The notes beneath the pieces are model-generated. The model was not told where the DNA came from and did no database searches. It saw only the letters and a program-made list of their open reading frames with translations. Below, piece by piece: positions 1 to 7,141 of a stretch of 20,600 nucleotides of DNA. Position 1 is the first letter of the stretch. Each line of letters starts with the position of its first letter. Source of the stretch: UCB3 sp964415605 (GTDB lineage Bacteria > Chloroflexota > Anaerolineae > Epilineales > Epilineaceae); assembly GCA_964415605.1 (NCBI GenBank), contig CAYQBA010000077.1, positions 1 to 20,600 on the forward strand, read 5' to 3'. Position numbers and translations under genes: made by a program.

Positions 1-425
1 ACAATTGCCGCGACAGGGATATCGGGCTGGTGAGCGAGGAGAAAATCATCGGCCAGGTGACGCCCGGTCCGGTGTTCACCACGGCCACGTTCATCGGGTT
101 CATCCTCGGCGGCGTTCCCGGCGCCGTGGTCGCGACCGTCGGGATCTTCCTGCCCGCGTTTGTGTTCGTCGCGGTGTCCAACCCGCTCATCCCCCGCATT
201 CGGGCCTCGGCGCGGATGGCCGGCCTGCTCGACGGCGTGAACGCGGCCTCGCTCGCCCTCATGACGGGCGTGACGGCGCGGCTCGGCCGGCCGCTGCTCG
301 GCGACCCGGTCGCGGTGGCCGTGGCCGTCGCCGCGCTGATCGCGCTGGTGCGCTGCGGGGTCAACGCCACGTGGCTGGTCGCCGCCGGCGCGGCGATCGG
401 CTGGCTGCGGGCCGGCGGACCCTGA
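1..425 (+). CDS. chrA: Chromate transporter (CHR family), C-terminal part, cut by window edge
   Basis: The frame is open from base 3 and ends at TGA 423-425. The visible protein has the CHR-family signature GQVTPGPVFTTATFIGF, followed by hydrophobic, Gly/Ala-rich segments typical of the last membrane helices of ChrA, ending in WLVAAGAAIGWLRAGGP. ChrA proteins are inner-membrane proteins that export chromate, or in some lineages related oxyanions, in exchange with the membrane potential. Only about 140 residues are in the window, so the N-terminal CHR repeat cannot be judged. The residues just before GQVTPGP (LVSEEKII) look a few residues shorter than the helix I expect there; this could be natural variation or an indel close to the window edge. 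A GTG at 30 is an internal codon rather than a convincing start, because a complete CHR domain needs sequence upstream. Confidence 0.85.
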   Translation, partial: NCRDRDIGLVSEEKIIGQVTPGPVFTTATFIGFILGGVPGAVVATVGIFLPAFVFVAVSNPLIPRIRASARMAGLLDGVNAASLALMTGVTARLGRPLLGDPVAVAVAVAALIALVRCGVNATWLVAAGAAIGWLRAGGP

Positions 426-428
426 TGC

Positions 429-464
429 GGCGCGGCGCGGTCCCCGCGGGGACCGCGCCGCGCC
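429..464. terminator. Perfect 36-nt palindrome between convergent genes
   Basis: Bases 429-446 are the exact reverse complement of 447-464, giving an 18-bp stem with essentially no spare loop (the tip would open around ccccgcgggg). It starts 3 nt after the chrA stop and ends 7 nt before the stop of the convergent lipoprotein gene, the position of a bidirectional terminator. There is no T-tract on either side, so termination would rest on the GC hairpin alone. Confidence 0.6.
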
Positions 465-471
465 AACGGCC

Positions 472-1212
472 TCACGGTGCGGGCGCGGGCGCGGTCGGCC
501 GCAGCGTCTGGGCAATCGCCTTCAGCGGCTCTGGGTTGCCGTAAGCCTGGAGCTGGTAGAGCTCGTCGCCGAGAATCGTGACGACGACGGCCGTGTCGCC
601 GGCCATGGCGCCAGAGAAGCGCAGCCAGACGGCGCGCTCGCCGCCGGGCAGAAGCAGCTCTTCGGTCTCGACGTCCGGCCCGGCTTCGGCCTCGATTTGG
701 GCCACCCGCGCGTCGAGGTCGAGCGGGAAGCCCTCGAGCGCCAGGACGTCGACCTTGGTCTGGTCGGACGGCACGCCGCCGCTCCCGGCGCCGGCCGACA
801 GGTCGAACGAGCTGAGCATCGCGGTCTGACCGTTGTCGGACACGAACCAGTCGGCGGGGTGGTCAAGCGCGTACCCGAAGACGGTGTTGGTGAACGTGGC
901 GGTCGCGCCAGCGGCCACACCCTCTCCGTCGGCCGGCTCGGCGGTCGCCTCGCCCGCGGGAGTCTCCGCCGCCTCGGTCCCGGCGGGCTCGGGCGGCGCG
1001 GGTGTGTCGCCGGCCGGCGCGGCGGTCGGCAGCGCCGCGGCGTCCGTGGTGGCCGCGGGGGTGTCCGCCGCCGAAGTCGCGGGCGCGGGCGGCTCGGGGA
1101 GATCGGTGGCGGGCGTGCAGCCGGCCGCGATCAGCAAGGCGGCGGCGATGACGAAGCCATGGGCGGTCATCGACGCGGCGACGCGGCGGCCGTTGGCGGC
1201 AAGGTGGTTCAT
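472..1212 (-). CDS. Secreted lipoprotein with Ala/Pro/Thr linker and PsbP-like C-terminal domain
   Basis: 246 residues from the ATG at 1212. The N-terminus has a basic stretch (GRR at 8-10), a hydrophobic core (about 19-30) and a lipobox-like AAGC with Cys32 as the lipidation site, so the protein is probably anchored on the outer face of the membrane. Residues 33-103 are an Ala/Pro/Thr/Glu-rich linker of low complexity. Residues 107-240 form a compact domain beginning FGYALDHPADWFVSDN, a pattern seen in PsbP-like/DUF1795-like folds (F-Y-HP-W). The reading frame extends upstream to a TTG at 1332, but that start overlaps a good promoter, and the signal peptide fits the 1212 start. It has its own promoter at 1305-1332 and lies 201 nt downstream of the glycosyltransferase. 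Function is unknown; surface display of a small ligand-binding domain is a guess. Confidence 0.75.
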   Translation of the reverse strand: MNHLAANGRRVAASMTAHGFVIAAALLIAAGCTPATDLPEPPAPATSAADTPAATTDAAALPTAAPAGDTPAPPEPAGTEAAETPAGEATAEPADGEGVAAGATATFTNTVFGYALDHPADWFVSDNGQTAMLSSFDLSAGAGSGGVPSDQTKVDVLALEGFPLDLDARVAQIEAEAGPDVETEELLLPGGERAVWLRFSGAMAGDTAVVVTILGDELYQLQAYGNPEPLKAIAQTLRPTAPAPAP

Positions 1213-1304
1213 GGCAGGGCTCGCTCCAGTGGGGATAGCGGGGAATTGTGGATCGACGCGCCGGGCATTGGTTCGCGTGGGCGCATGCCCGAGGCGGGAG
1301 CGAG

Positions 1305-1332
1305 ATGATAGCCCGCGCCCCGGGTGTGTCAA
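1305..1332 (-). promoter_or_regulatory. Sigma-70-type promoter of the lipoprotein gene
   Basis: On the minus strand a perfect -35 TTGACA (1327-1332) is followed after 16 nt by a -10 TATCAT (1305-1310). This is a striking AT-containing pair in a very GC-rich background. The predicted start of transcription near 1298 leaves a leader of about 85 nt before the ATG at 1212. The rest of the 1213-1413 gap shows no gene and no convincing terminator for the upstream glycosyltransferase. Confidence 0.65.
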
Positions 1333-1413
1333 TCCGCCGCCTGTCCGCGCCGGCCGTCGCGAGCCCCCGTCACGTGCGGGTGGACATGCAGGCGCCGCGC
1401 GTTGCGGGCGCGA

Positions 1414-2556
1414 TCAACCGCGAGCCCCGGCCACCCGCGCGTACACGTCGAGCAGCCGCTCCGCCGCCGCGGTCCACGTGAACCGCGCGGCGCGCGCCAG
1501 GCCGCGGTCGCGGCACGCGCGCCGCAAATCGGCATCGCCGTCCAGCCGCCGGATCGCATCGGCCAGCGCCGCGGCGTCGGTGGCCGGGACCATGAACCCG
1601 GCGTCGCCGACGACCTCGGGGAGCGACGAGTTGTCGGCGGCCACGACCGGCGTGCCGCACGCCATGGCCTCGAGCACCGGGATGCCGAAGCCCTCGTAGT
1701 GCGACGGGAAGGCGAAGACGCGGGCGGCGGCGTACAGCGCCGGCAGGTCGGCGTCGTCGACAAAGCCTGCCCAGTGGATGCGGTCGCGCGCCGGCGAGGC
1801 CGTGGCGGCGGCCAGCACGGGCTCGAACAGCCACCCATGGCCCCCCGCGACGACGAGGTGCAGGTCGGGGTCGCCTCGCGCCACGATCTCGAAGGCGCGG
1901 ATGAGGCCGTCGAAGTTCTTGCGCGGCTCGAGCGTCCCGACGCCCAGCACGAACCGCCCGGGCAGGCGGTAGCGGTCGCGGACCCGCGCCAGCGCCGCGG
2001 CGTCGGCGATCGGCCGGAAGCGCGGCTCCACCCCGGCGCCGACGACGGTGATCCGCGCCGGGTCGACGCCCAGCCTCGTCTCGAGGTCGCGGCGCGTGCT
2101 CTCGGAGTCGGCCAGGACGTGCGCCGCGCGGGCGACGCTGCGCGGCACGGCGGCCGCGAGCCAGCGCCGCAGCGCGGGCACGGCGCCGGCCGGGTACGCC
2201 AGGAACGACAGGTCGTGCACCGTCACGATTCCCGGCGCCCGCCGCAGCGGCGGCAGCGTGAAGTCCGGCGCGTGGAACACGTCCCACGGGCCGGCCCAGG
2301 CGTCGAGCCACAGCGGCAGGTCCAGCCGGTGCCAGAGGATGGTCAGCCAGCGCTCGGGCAGCGGCAGGCGCCGCACGCGCGCATGGGGGGGCAGCGCCGG
2401 CAGCCGGCCGAGCGGCGCATCGCGCGCCACGACCAGCGTGAAGGCGTGCGCCCGCGCGGCGTCGAGCTCGAAGAGCGCTCCCGTAAGCCCGCGGGCGTAG
2501 CGGCCGATGCCGCCGCCCTGCGTCAGGGCGGGCGTGTAGAGGATGCCGACGCGCAT
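1414..2556 (-). CDS. GT4-family glycosyltransferase
   Basis: 380 residues, normal length for a GT-B glycosyltransferase of family 4, which moves a sugar from a nucleotide donor to a glycan, lipid or other acceptor. The N-terminal domain opens MRVGILYTPALTQGGGIGRYARGL with the glycine-rich acceptor-side loop. The C-terminal donor domain begins with VLGVGTLEPRKNFDGLIRAF (203-222), the usual GTxxPRKN motif, and carries the EX7E motif in HYEGFGIPVLEAMACGTPVV (E288 and E296). No signal peptide or membrane span is seen, so it acts in the cytoplasm. It starts 24 nt after the TIGR03790 gene on the same strand and has no strong ribosome-binding site, suggesting it depends on the operon transcript. Donor and acceptor cannot be told from sequence. 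It resembles mannosyl- or rhamnosyl-transferases of cell-surface polysaccharide pathways. Confidence 0.9.
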   Translation of the reverse strand: MRVGILYTPALTQGGGIGRYARGLTGALFELDAARAHAFTLVVARDAPLGRLPALPPHARVRRLPLPERWLTILWHRLDLPLWLDAWAGPWDVFHAPDFTLPPLRRAPGIVTVHDLSFLAYPAGAVPALRRWLAAAVPRSVARAAHVLADSESTRRDLETRLGVDPARITVVGAGVEPRFRPIADAAALARVRDRYRLPGRFVLGVGTLEPRKNFDGLIRAFEIVARGDPDLHLVVAGGHGWLFEPVLAAATASPARDRIHWAGFVDDADLPALYAAARVFAFPSHYEGFGIPVLEAMACGTPVVAADNSSLPEVVGDAGFMVPATDAAALADAIRRLDGDADLRRACRDRGLARAARFTWTAAAERLLDVYARVAGARG

Positions 2557-2580
2557 GGAACCCGCGAGCCGTCGGTCAGG

Positions 2581-4695
2581 TCAGCGCGCGGCGCCGGCCC
2601 ACGGCAACCACAGCGCGGCCGCACGGCAAAAGCGGATCCCGTCGGCGTCGACGCGCGCTGTGGCCGGGCAGAAGCGGAGCGCCACCGTCGCCGGAGCGCT
2701 GCGGGCGCCGCCGGCGTCGACGGCGGCAAACGTCACGCGGTCATCGACCGGCGCGCTGGCGGCCGCGGCGGGTGGGGCGATGAGCCAGGCGGACCCTTGC
2801 CGGGTCAACGTCGCCACCGCCGGGCCGTCGACGACCTCGACGGAGACCGGATCGCCGTCGGGGTCGGCCGCGGGCAGGTCGATCAGGACCGGGTGCTCGC
2901 CGGGCAGGTCAGCGGCGTAGCCGAACGCCTCCGGGGCGGCCGGGCCGGCGGGGCGCGCCGCGCCGCCGGCAAAGGCCACTTCGACGGCGCGCGGTGCGCT
3001 CACGGCAGAGCGGCGATCGCGGTAGCGCGCGACCACCTGGATCGCCGCCTTGCCCGCACCGAGGACGTCGCCTGCGACCTGCACGGTCAGCGCCGGCCCG
3101 GGGGCGGCCGCGAGCACACGGCCGTTCTGCACGAGCTCGAGCTGCGTCGTCGCGTCGGGGTTGTACCCCATCGACCGCGCGGCGACGGTGAACAGCGTGT
3201 CGCGGTCGCCCGCTGGGGGCTGGACCGCGACGTCGACCCACCGGCCGTGGTTGCTCACCACGAGGGCGCCGCGCCAGCGGCCCTGGGTCCGGATCGGGTG
3301 CGCGTCGCGCGCCACCACGCTCAGGTCGTGGTGACCGTCGTCGAGCGCCCGGGTGTCGATGTCGAAGACCCAGCCCGGAGCGCCGGAGGCGACGCGCACG
3401 CCGTCGACGAGGACAGCGACGTCGTGGACGGCGCCGCCGGGCCGGCCGGGGGTTACGCGCGGCACAGTGCGCAGTCGGCCGCTGGCGACGGTAGGGAGAT
3501 CGGTTACCTCTACGCCCGGCGGCACCGCGAAGGGCTGGGTGAGGGGGTCGCCGTAGAACAGGCTCTGGAATGCCGTCCACGCCACGCTGCGGAAGAGCGC
3601 CTCGCCGAGCGCCATGCCGGCGAAGTAGCGGGCGTGCAGCTCGGGGTCGGGGAACTTGCCGCCGGTGCACGGCTCCTCGACGGTCCCGAGCGAGCCGCTG
3701 GCGCCGGCGGCGACCCACTGCGACAGCTTGCCCTGGCTGCTGGAGTCGAACGTCGCCGCGTAGCTCGTCAAGTGGTCGGCGAAGGCGCCGGGCAGGAGGT
3801 CGACGTCGGCGCCGACGACGGCGGGGTCGGTGATGCCGGTCAAGATGCCCAGAGCATCGCGCCGGCCGAGCGGCAGCGTGCCGTCCAGGGCCTCGGCCTG
3901 CCCGCCCATGGCCTGGATGGCGTCGACGGTGCCGGGGAACCGGTCGCGGCGGTAGCTGCGGACGGCGTCGGCCGTCGTCATGAAGTAAAACGTACCGTCG
4001 GGCCGGGAGTGGTCGGCCCGCGCGCTGCGGTCGATCAGGCGGGCGATCTCGTCGACGGTGTTGCCGCGCTCGCCGGTGTAGCCGAGCATGAACCCGATGC
4101 GGTAGCGGCGCGCGCCGGGCACGCTGCTGGGAGCGCCGGCGAACCACGCGGTCTGGCTGTCGAAGGCCAGCTCGTTGTCCGGGCGGTCGAAGACGGACCG
4201 ATAGTACCGGTTGGGGGTCTGGTCGAACATGCGCCCGGCGAGGATCTCATCGGCGATCGGCATGAACGTGTAGGCCGACGAGGTCGAGATGCGGTTGACC
4301 GCGATGCACGGCGTCGACACGAGGCCGGGCATCGGCATGAAGAACGGCCCGCCGGGCGCCACGACGACGAAGTCGACGTGGTCGGCGAGGCCGCGCGCGG
4401 CGAGCTCGCCCTCGAGGGCCGGGCGCTGGAACGCCGCGAACGCGGCAAAGTCGGCGGCCGTCGCCGGCATGTGCACGACGTTGGACGCCGGGATGCCGCG
4501 CGCCCGCTGGTACAGGTGGCCGAGGTAGAGCGACACGGGGTCGGCCGGGTCGACGATCACCACGGCGTTTTCGGGGCCGCCGCCGGCATGAGCGGCACCC
4601 GGCACAAGGATGGACGCGACGACGGCGATGGTGATCGCGAGGACGGTGGTCACGCGCCGTGCGGCGCGTGTGGGGCGTGGCGCTCGCGGGCTCAC
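2581..4695 (-). CDS. Secreted TIGR03790 family protein with C-terminal Ig-like/beta domains
   Basis: 704 residues from the GTG at 4695. That GTG overlaps the TGA of the upstream mazG-like gene (GTGA), with no ribosome-binding site of its own, so translation is probably coupled. The frame is open further upstream, but only as a shadow of that gene. The N-terminus is basic (RPTRAARR, 7-14) with a hydrophobic core and a signal-peptidase site AHA/GG at 37/38. The mature protein begins GGGPENAVVIVDPADPVSL and continues YLGHLYQRARGIPASNVVHMP, the hallmark start of TIGR03790, a sporadically distributed family of unknown function. The core runs to roughly residue 390. The remainder is beta-rich, looks like two or three Ig-like or cadherin-like modules (for example DLPAADPDGDPVSVEVVDGP), and ends in FCRAAALWLPWAGAAR. 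It is exported and probably surface-associated. Some family members are linked to PEP-CTERM systems, but I see no PEP-CTERM signal here. Confidence 0.8.
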   Translation of the reverse strand: MSPRAPRPTRAARRVTTVLAITIAVVASILVPGAAHAGGGPENAVVIVDPADPVSLYLGHLYQRARGIPASNVVHMPATAADFAAFAAFQRPALEGELAARGLADHVDFVVVAPGGPFFMPMPGLVSTPCIAVNRISTSSAYTFMPIADEILAGRMFDQTPNRYYRSVFDRPDNELAFDSQTAWFAGAPSSVPGARRYRIGFMLGYTGERGNTVDEIARLIDRSARADHSRPDGTFYFMTTADAVRSYRRDRFPGTVDAIQAMGGQAEALDGTLPLGRRDALGILTGITDPAVVGADVDLLPGAFADHLTSYAATFDSSSQGKLSQWVAAGASGSLGTVEEPCTGGKFPDPELHARYFAGMALGEALFRSVAWTAFQSLFYGDPLTQPFAVPPGVEVTDLPTVASGRLRTVPRVTPGRPGGAVHDVAVLVDGVRVASGAPGWVFDIDTRALDDGHHDLSVVARDAHPIRTQGRWRGALVVSNHGRWVDVAVQPPAGDRDTLFTVAARSMGYNPDATTQLELVQNGRVLAAAPGPALTVQVAGDVLGAGKAAIQVVARYRDRRSAVSAPRAVEVAFAGGAARPAGPAAPEAFGYAADLPGEHPVLIDLPAADPDGDPVSVEVVDGPAVATLTRQGSAWLIAPPAAAASAPVDDRVTFAAVDAGGARSAPATVALRFCPATARVDADGIRFCRAAALWLPWAGAAR

Positions 4696-4979
4696 GGGCA
4701 GCTGCACGGCGTGCCGCCGCACTTGGGGCAGCCGGCGGCGTAGTAGGTGGCGGCGTCCTCGAGGTCCACGCCCATCTGGCTGGCGAGCGTGACGAGCCAG
4801 GCGAACACGTCGGCCATCTCGAGGCGCAGGCGCGCGGGATCGCGGGGCTCGCGGCGCACCTCCTTGGCGAGCTCGCCGACCTCCTCGGTAAACCACACGA
4901 AGGTGCGGTCGACCCCACGCGCGGCGTCGCGCTCGAAGTAGATGCGCTCGATGGTCGCCTGGAACTCGCGGATCGTCAT
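4692..4979 (-). CDS. Small MazG-type nucleotide pyrophosphohydrolase with four-Cys tail
   Basis: 95 residues. The MazG fold is shown by EEVGE (residues 32-36, the EExxE metal-binding motif) and EMADVF with E54 and D57 (the ExxD motif), spaced as in single-domain MazG/dCTPase-like all-alpha NTP pyrophosphohydrolases, which cleave nucleoside triphosphates to monophosphate and pyrophosphate with Mg2+. The last 12 residues, CPKCGGTPCSCP, contain four cysteines (84, 87, 92, 94) that could bind zinc; this tail is not part of the MazG core. It is the first gene of an operon with the TIGR03790 protein and a GT4 glycosyltransferase, from the promoter at 5026-5054. A purine-rich GGGGAGAGG lies about 11 nt upstream of the ATG. 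The substrate is unknown; a link to nucleotide-sugar or modified-nucleotide clean-up is only suggested by the neighbours. Confidence 0.82.
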   Translation of the reverse strand: MTIREFQATIERIYFERDAARGVDRTFVWFTEEVGELAKEVRREPRDPARLRLEMADVFAWLVTLASQMGVDLEDAATYYAAGCPKCGGTPCSCP

Positions 4980-5025
4980 GGATCTGCAACCTCTCCCCCG
5001 CCGCGGAGCGCGGCCGGCGCGCGCC

Positions 5026-5054
5026 AGTCTACGGGCGCCGCCGCGGATTGTCAA
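5026..5054 (-). promoter_or_regulatory. Promoter of the mazG - TIGR03790 - GT4 operon
   Basis: On the minus strand: -35 TTGACA (5049-5054, perfect), 17-nt spacer, -10 TAGACT (5026-5031). The predicted transcript start is near 5019, about 40 nt before the ATG at 4979. The -35 overlaps the -35 of the divergent plus-strand promoter. Confidence 0.65.
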
Positions 5055-5077
5055 AGCGCGCCGGCCCGGGCTAAACT
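5048..5077 (+). promoter_or_regulatory. Promoter of the DUF445-like gene, probably leaderless
   Basis: On the plus strand: -35 TTGTCA (5048-5053), 18-nt spacer, -10 TAAACT (5072-5077). Transcription would begin at about 5083-5085, at the ATG itself (5085), and no ribosome-binding site precedes that ATG. Both observations point to a leaderless mRNA. Confidence 0.5.
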
Positions 5078-5084
5078 CCGCGGC

Positions 5085-5966
5085 ATGTCGCTCATCAGGC
5101 ACGCGCTGCGGGCCTTGGACCGCCGGATTGGGATCGGTCTCCTGGCCGTCCTCACCGCCTTCACGGCCGTGATCGTCAGCACATGGGGCATGGTCTACCA
5201 CGGCTGGCCGGAGTGGCTGCAGTCGGTCTTCCTCGCCGGGTTCATCGGGGGGTTCACCGACACCGTGGCCATCCACATGCTGTTCACGCGCGTGCGGTTC
5301 CTGCCGGGCTCGGGGGTGCTGTTGACGCAGCGCGACGCCATCATCGCGTCGCTGGCCGGCACGATGGAGCGGCACATCCTCAACCCGCAGCTGATCGAGC
5401 GCAAGGTTCAGGCGCTGGCGGCCAACCTGGACCGGGCGCGGCTCGTGTCCACCGCCAACGCGCTGGTGGACGAGGTCCGGCCGGACCTCATCGCGTTCAT
5501 CAACGCCCCGGAGCAGCGCGCGCAGATCACGGCGGCGATCCGCCGCGAGGGCGGGTTCTGGGGCGACATGGCGCACGCCATCGGGGTGGTGACGTACGAC
5601 ACGGTGGCGGACCGGATCTGCCAGGGGCTGACGCGTCAGATGCTGGCGTTCCGGATCGACGAGCCGATGCTCGACCGGGCGCTGGCGTCGGTCGGCTCTT
5701 TGGACGACTTCCTCCTCCGCCCGGGCAACCCGCTCGTCCGCAAGCACTACGGCAGCGACCAGTCGCTGATCCAGCTCGTCTTCGACAAGCTCGACGCCAA
5801 GGCGCTGGTGGTCGAGCGGCTGTCGGCCTACGACGCCACGCAGATCCGCGACATCATCGCCGACAACATCCGCGAGCACATGGCCTGGCTGCAGGTGTTC
5901 GGGGTGGTGCTGGGCATGTTGATCGCCACGGTCATCGAGCTGCTTAACGTGCTCGTGCATCGCTGA
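5085..5966 (+). CDS. DUF445-like membrane protein
   Basis: 293 residues from the ATG at 5085. The reading frame is open upstream, but that part overlaps the divergent promoters and the opposite mazG gene. A first membrane helix covers about residues 16-36 (GIGLLAVLTAFTAVIVSTW). It is followed by the FLAGFIGGFTDTVAIHMLF motif, which matches the DUF445/YheB pattern of a Gly-rich hairpin and a xAxxMLF ending. The middle (about 75-265) is a long, charged, mostly helical domain. A final membrane helix (FGVVLGMLIATVIELLNVLV) ends the protein. The family is widespread with no settled biochemical role. The gene stands alone on the plus strand between two minus-strand units, so context adds little. 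Confidence 0.72.
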   Translation: MSLIRHALRALDRRIGIGLLAVLTAFTAVIVSTWGMVYHGWPEWLQSVFLAGFIGGFTDTVAIHMLFTRVRFLPGSGVLLTQRDAIIASLAGTMERHILNPQLIERKVQALAANLDRARLVSTANALVDEVRPDLIAFINAPEQRAQITAAIRREGGFWGDMAHAIGVVTYDTVADRICQGLTRQMLAFRIDEPMLDRALASVGSLDDFLLRPGNPLVRKHYGSDQSLIQLVFDKLDAKALVVERLSAYDATQIRDIIADNIREHMAWLQVFGVVLGMLIATVIELLNVLVHR

Positions 5967-6095
5967 CGCGTGGGCGGGTGAGGCGGCGGGGTGCCGGGGC
6001 CGGGTGGGACACGGTCGCTTGCCAAGCTACTCGGCGACCCGTCAGCCCAGGACAGTCGATGGCACCGACCGAAGCCTCGACCGCGCGGCCGCCCG

Positions 6096-6404
6096 TCAGT
6101 TGGGCATCAGCGCGCCGAAGAACGCGAACACCAGCCCGCACATGGCGAACATCAGGCCGCAGGCGAAGGGCAGCCCGAAGATCAGGACGAGGAGCACCAC
6201 GGGCAGGGACGCGCGCTCGCCGTTCTCGTCGGGAATGATGACCCAGCAGAGCAGGTATGCGAGGATCCCGGACCCGCCGAAGAAGGTGAAGAGCACCCAG
6301 GCCAGGCGGACGAGCACGGGGTCGAGCCCGCCGGCGCGGGCGAGGCCGGAGCAGACGCCGGCGAGGACGCGGTCGTCGTGCGGTCGGGTGATGGATCGGT
6401 TCAT
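6096..6404 (-). CDS. PspC-domain membrane protein
   Basis: 102 residues from the ATG at 6404, chosen because the PspC domain starts immediately after it and a GGAG lies about 10 nt upstream. The frame is open further back but adds only a Pro/Arg-rich shadow. Residues 6-60 are a PspC domain: RPHDDRVLAGVCSGLARAGG, LDPVLVRLAWVLFTFFGG, then a hydrophobic helix and the typical closing WVIIPDE. A second hydrophobic stretch (67-100) adds one or two more membrane helices. PspC proteins sense or modulate envelope stress in some bacteria; small single-domain members such as this are mostly uncharacterised. It lies 223 nt downstream of the small hypothetical gene on the same strand, and I see no clear promoter in that gap. 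Confidence 0.82.
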   Translation of the reverse strand: MNRSITRPHDDRVLAGVCSGLARAGGLDPVLVRLAWVLFTFFGGSGILAYLLCWVIIPDENGERASLPVVLLVLIFGLPFACGLMFAMCGLVFAFFGALMPN

Positions 6405-6627
6405 GGCGGCAACTCTCCGTCGTCGTGGGGTGCGCGGGTCACCGGATCCACCCGCGTTCACCGTGGTTTACGGGCATGGGGCGGAGGGAGTTGCGGGCAA
6501 GCGAGGATGGAGCCGGTAGCCGGTCGGTTGGTTGCCTGGCGGGAGGCCGATCGGCGACCATCACCGCTGGCGGGGTCAGCACCGGGACGGACGGCCCAGG
6601 CGGCTGGCCAGCGGCGTCCCGTGAATC
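6405..6627. other. Intergenic stretch with no recognised content
   Basis: 223 nt between two minus-strand genes. I find no plausible ORF with a ribosome-binding site, no tRNA fold and no promoter better than background on the minus strand. The pspC gene may be read through from the upstream gene. Confidence 0.4.
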
Positions 6628-7050
6628 TCAGCACCGGCGCCGCCCCAGCAGCGCCACGACGAGCCCGGCGACGGCGCCGAAGAGCGCGGCGCGGCCGGGC
6701 GTCAACAGCACCTTGACGTTCTCGCCGTCGATGCCGCCGGTCGCGCACAGCAGCACGAGACTGTCCTTGGCCCGCACCTCGCCGGCCGCCAGCGCCACGA
6801 CGAGCGAGTCCGCCACCTCGACGCGCTCGCCGGTCACGCTGACGGCGACCGCGTCGCGCACGTTGGCGGCGGGCGACGCGGCGGCGTCGGTCCCGTCGGC
6901 CGAGGTGGGGCGGATGGCATCGGCGGTGTCGGCCGCAGGAGGGCCGCTCCCGGTCGCCGTGTCGACTGGAGACCCACCGTCCGCGGCCTCCGGCGTGGCA
7001 GGGGGGTGATCAGGTACCGCCGACGGTGTCGTCTTCTCAATGTCGTCCAT
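6628..7050 (-). CDS. Small protein with beta-rung-like repeats and C-terminal membrane anchor; family not recognised
   Basis: 140 residues from the ATG at 7050, which has a good AGGAG 7 nt upstream; the longer frame would start inside the promoter. Residues 1-62 are acidic, Ala/Pro/Asp/Thr-rich and probably disordered. Residues 63-118 have alternating hydrophobic residues and two related units, VEVADSLVVALAAGEV and VRAKDSLVLLCATGGI, sharing a DSLV core at about 16-residue spacing, like rungs of a short beta-solenoid (bactofilin-like in general style). Residues 119-136 are a hydrophobic helix (AALFGAVAGLVVALLG) ended by RRRC, a tail-anchor arrangement. I have the impression of similar proteins in Anaerolineae genomes but cannot name a family. 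It is transcribed from a promoter at 7142-7170, divergent from the GCS2-CBS gene. Confidence 0.65.
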   Translation of the reverse strand: MDDIEKTTPSAVPDHPPATPEAADGGSPVDTATGSGPPAADTADAIRPTSADGTDAAASPAANVRDAVAVSVTGERVEVADSLVVALAAGEVRAKDSLVLLCATGGIDGENVKVLLTPGRAALFGAVAGLVVALLGRRRC

Positions 7051-7141
7051 GCCCGCGCTCCTGGCAGTGCAACGGCGACGGGCCTCGCGGCGCATGGGAA
7101 AGAACGTGGAGCCGCCGAGGCGTGAGCCGATTGTGCATGGC

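Noticed and set aside
1213..1332. Upstream extension of the lipoprotein to TTG 1332
   Set aside because: It would overlap a perfect -35 and a good -10, and would push the signal peptide 40 residues away from the N-terminus.
1324..4743. Plus-strand frame of 1139 codons
   Set aside because: It lies opposite the glycosyltransferase and TIGR03790 genes, has an Arg/Gly/Asp-rich composition with no motif, and is open only because the high GC content removes stop codons.
2581..4989. TIGR03790 gene starting at 4989
   Set aside because: The first 98 codons are an Arg-rich shadow of the mazG-like gene; the signal peptide begins at GTG 4695.
6013..6039. Inverted repeat GGTCGC...GCGACC between the DUF445-like and pspC genes
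   Set aside because: Only 6 bp with a 15-nt loop and no T-tract; expected often by chance at this GC content. The gap 5967-6095 therefore has no supported terminator.
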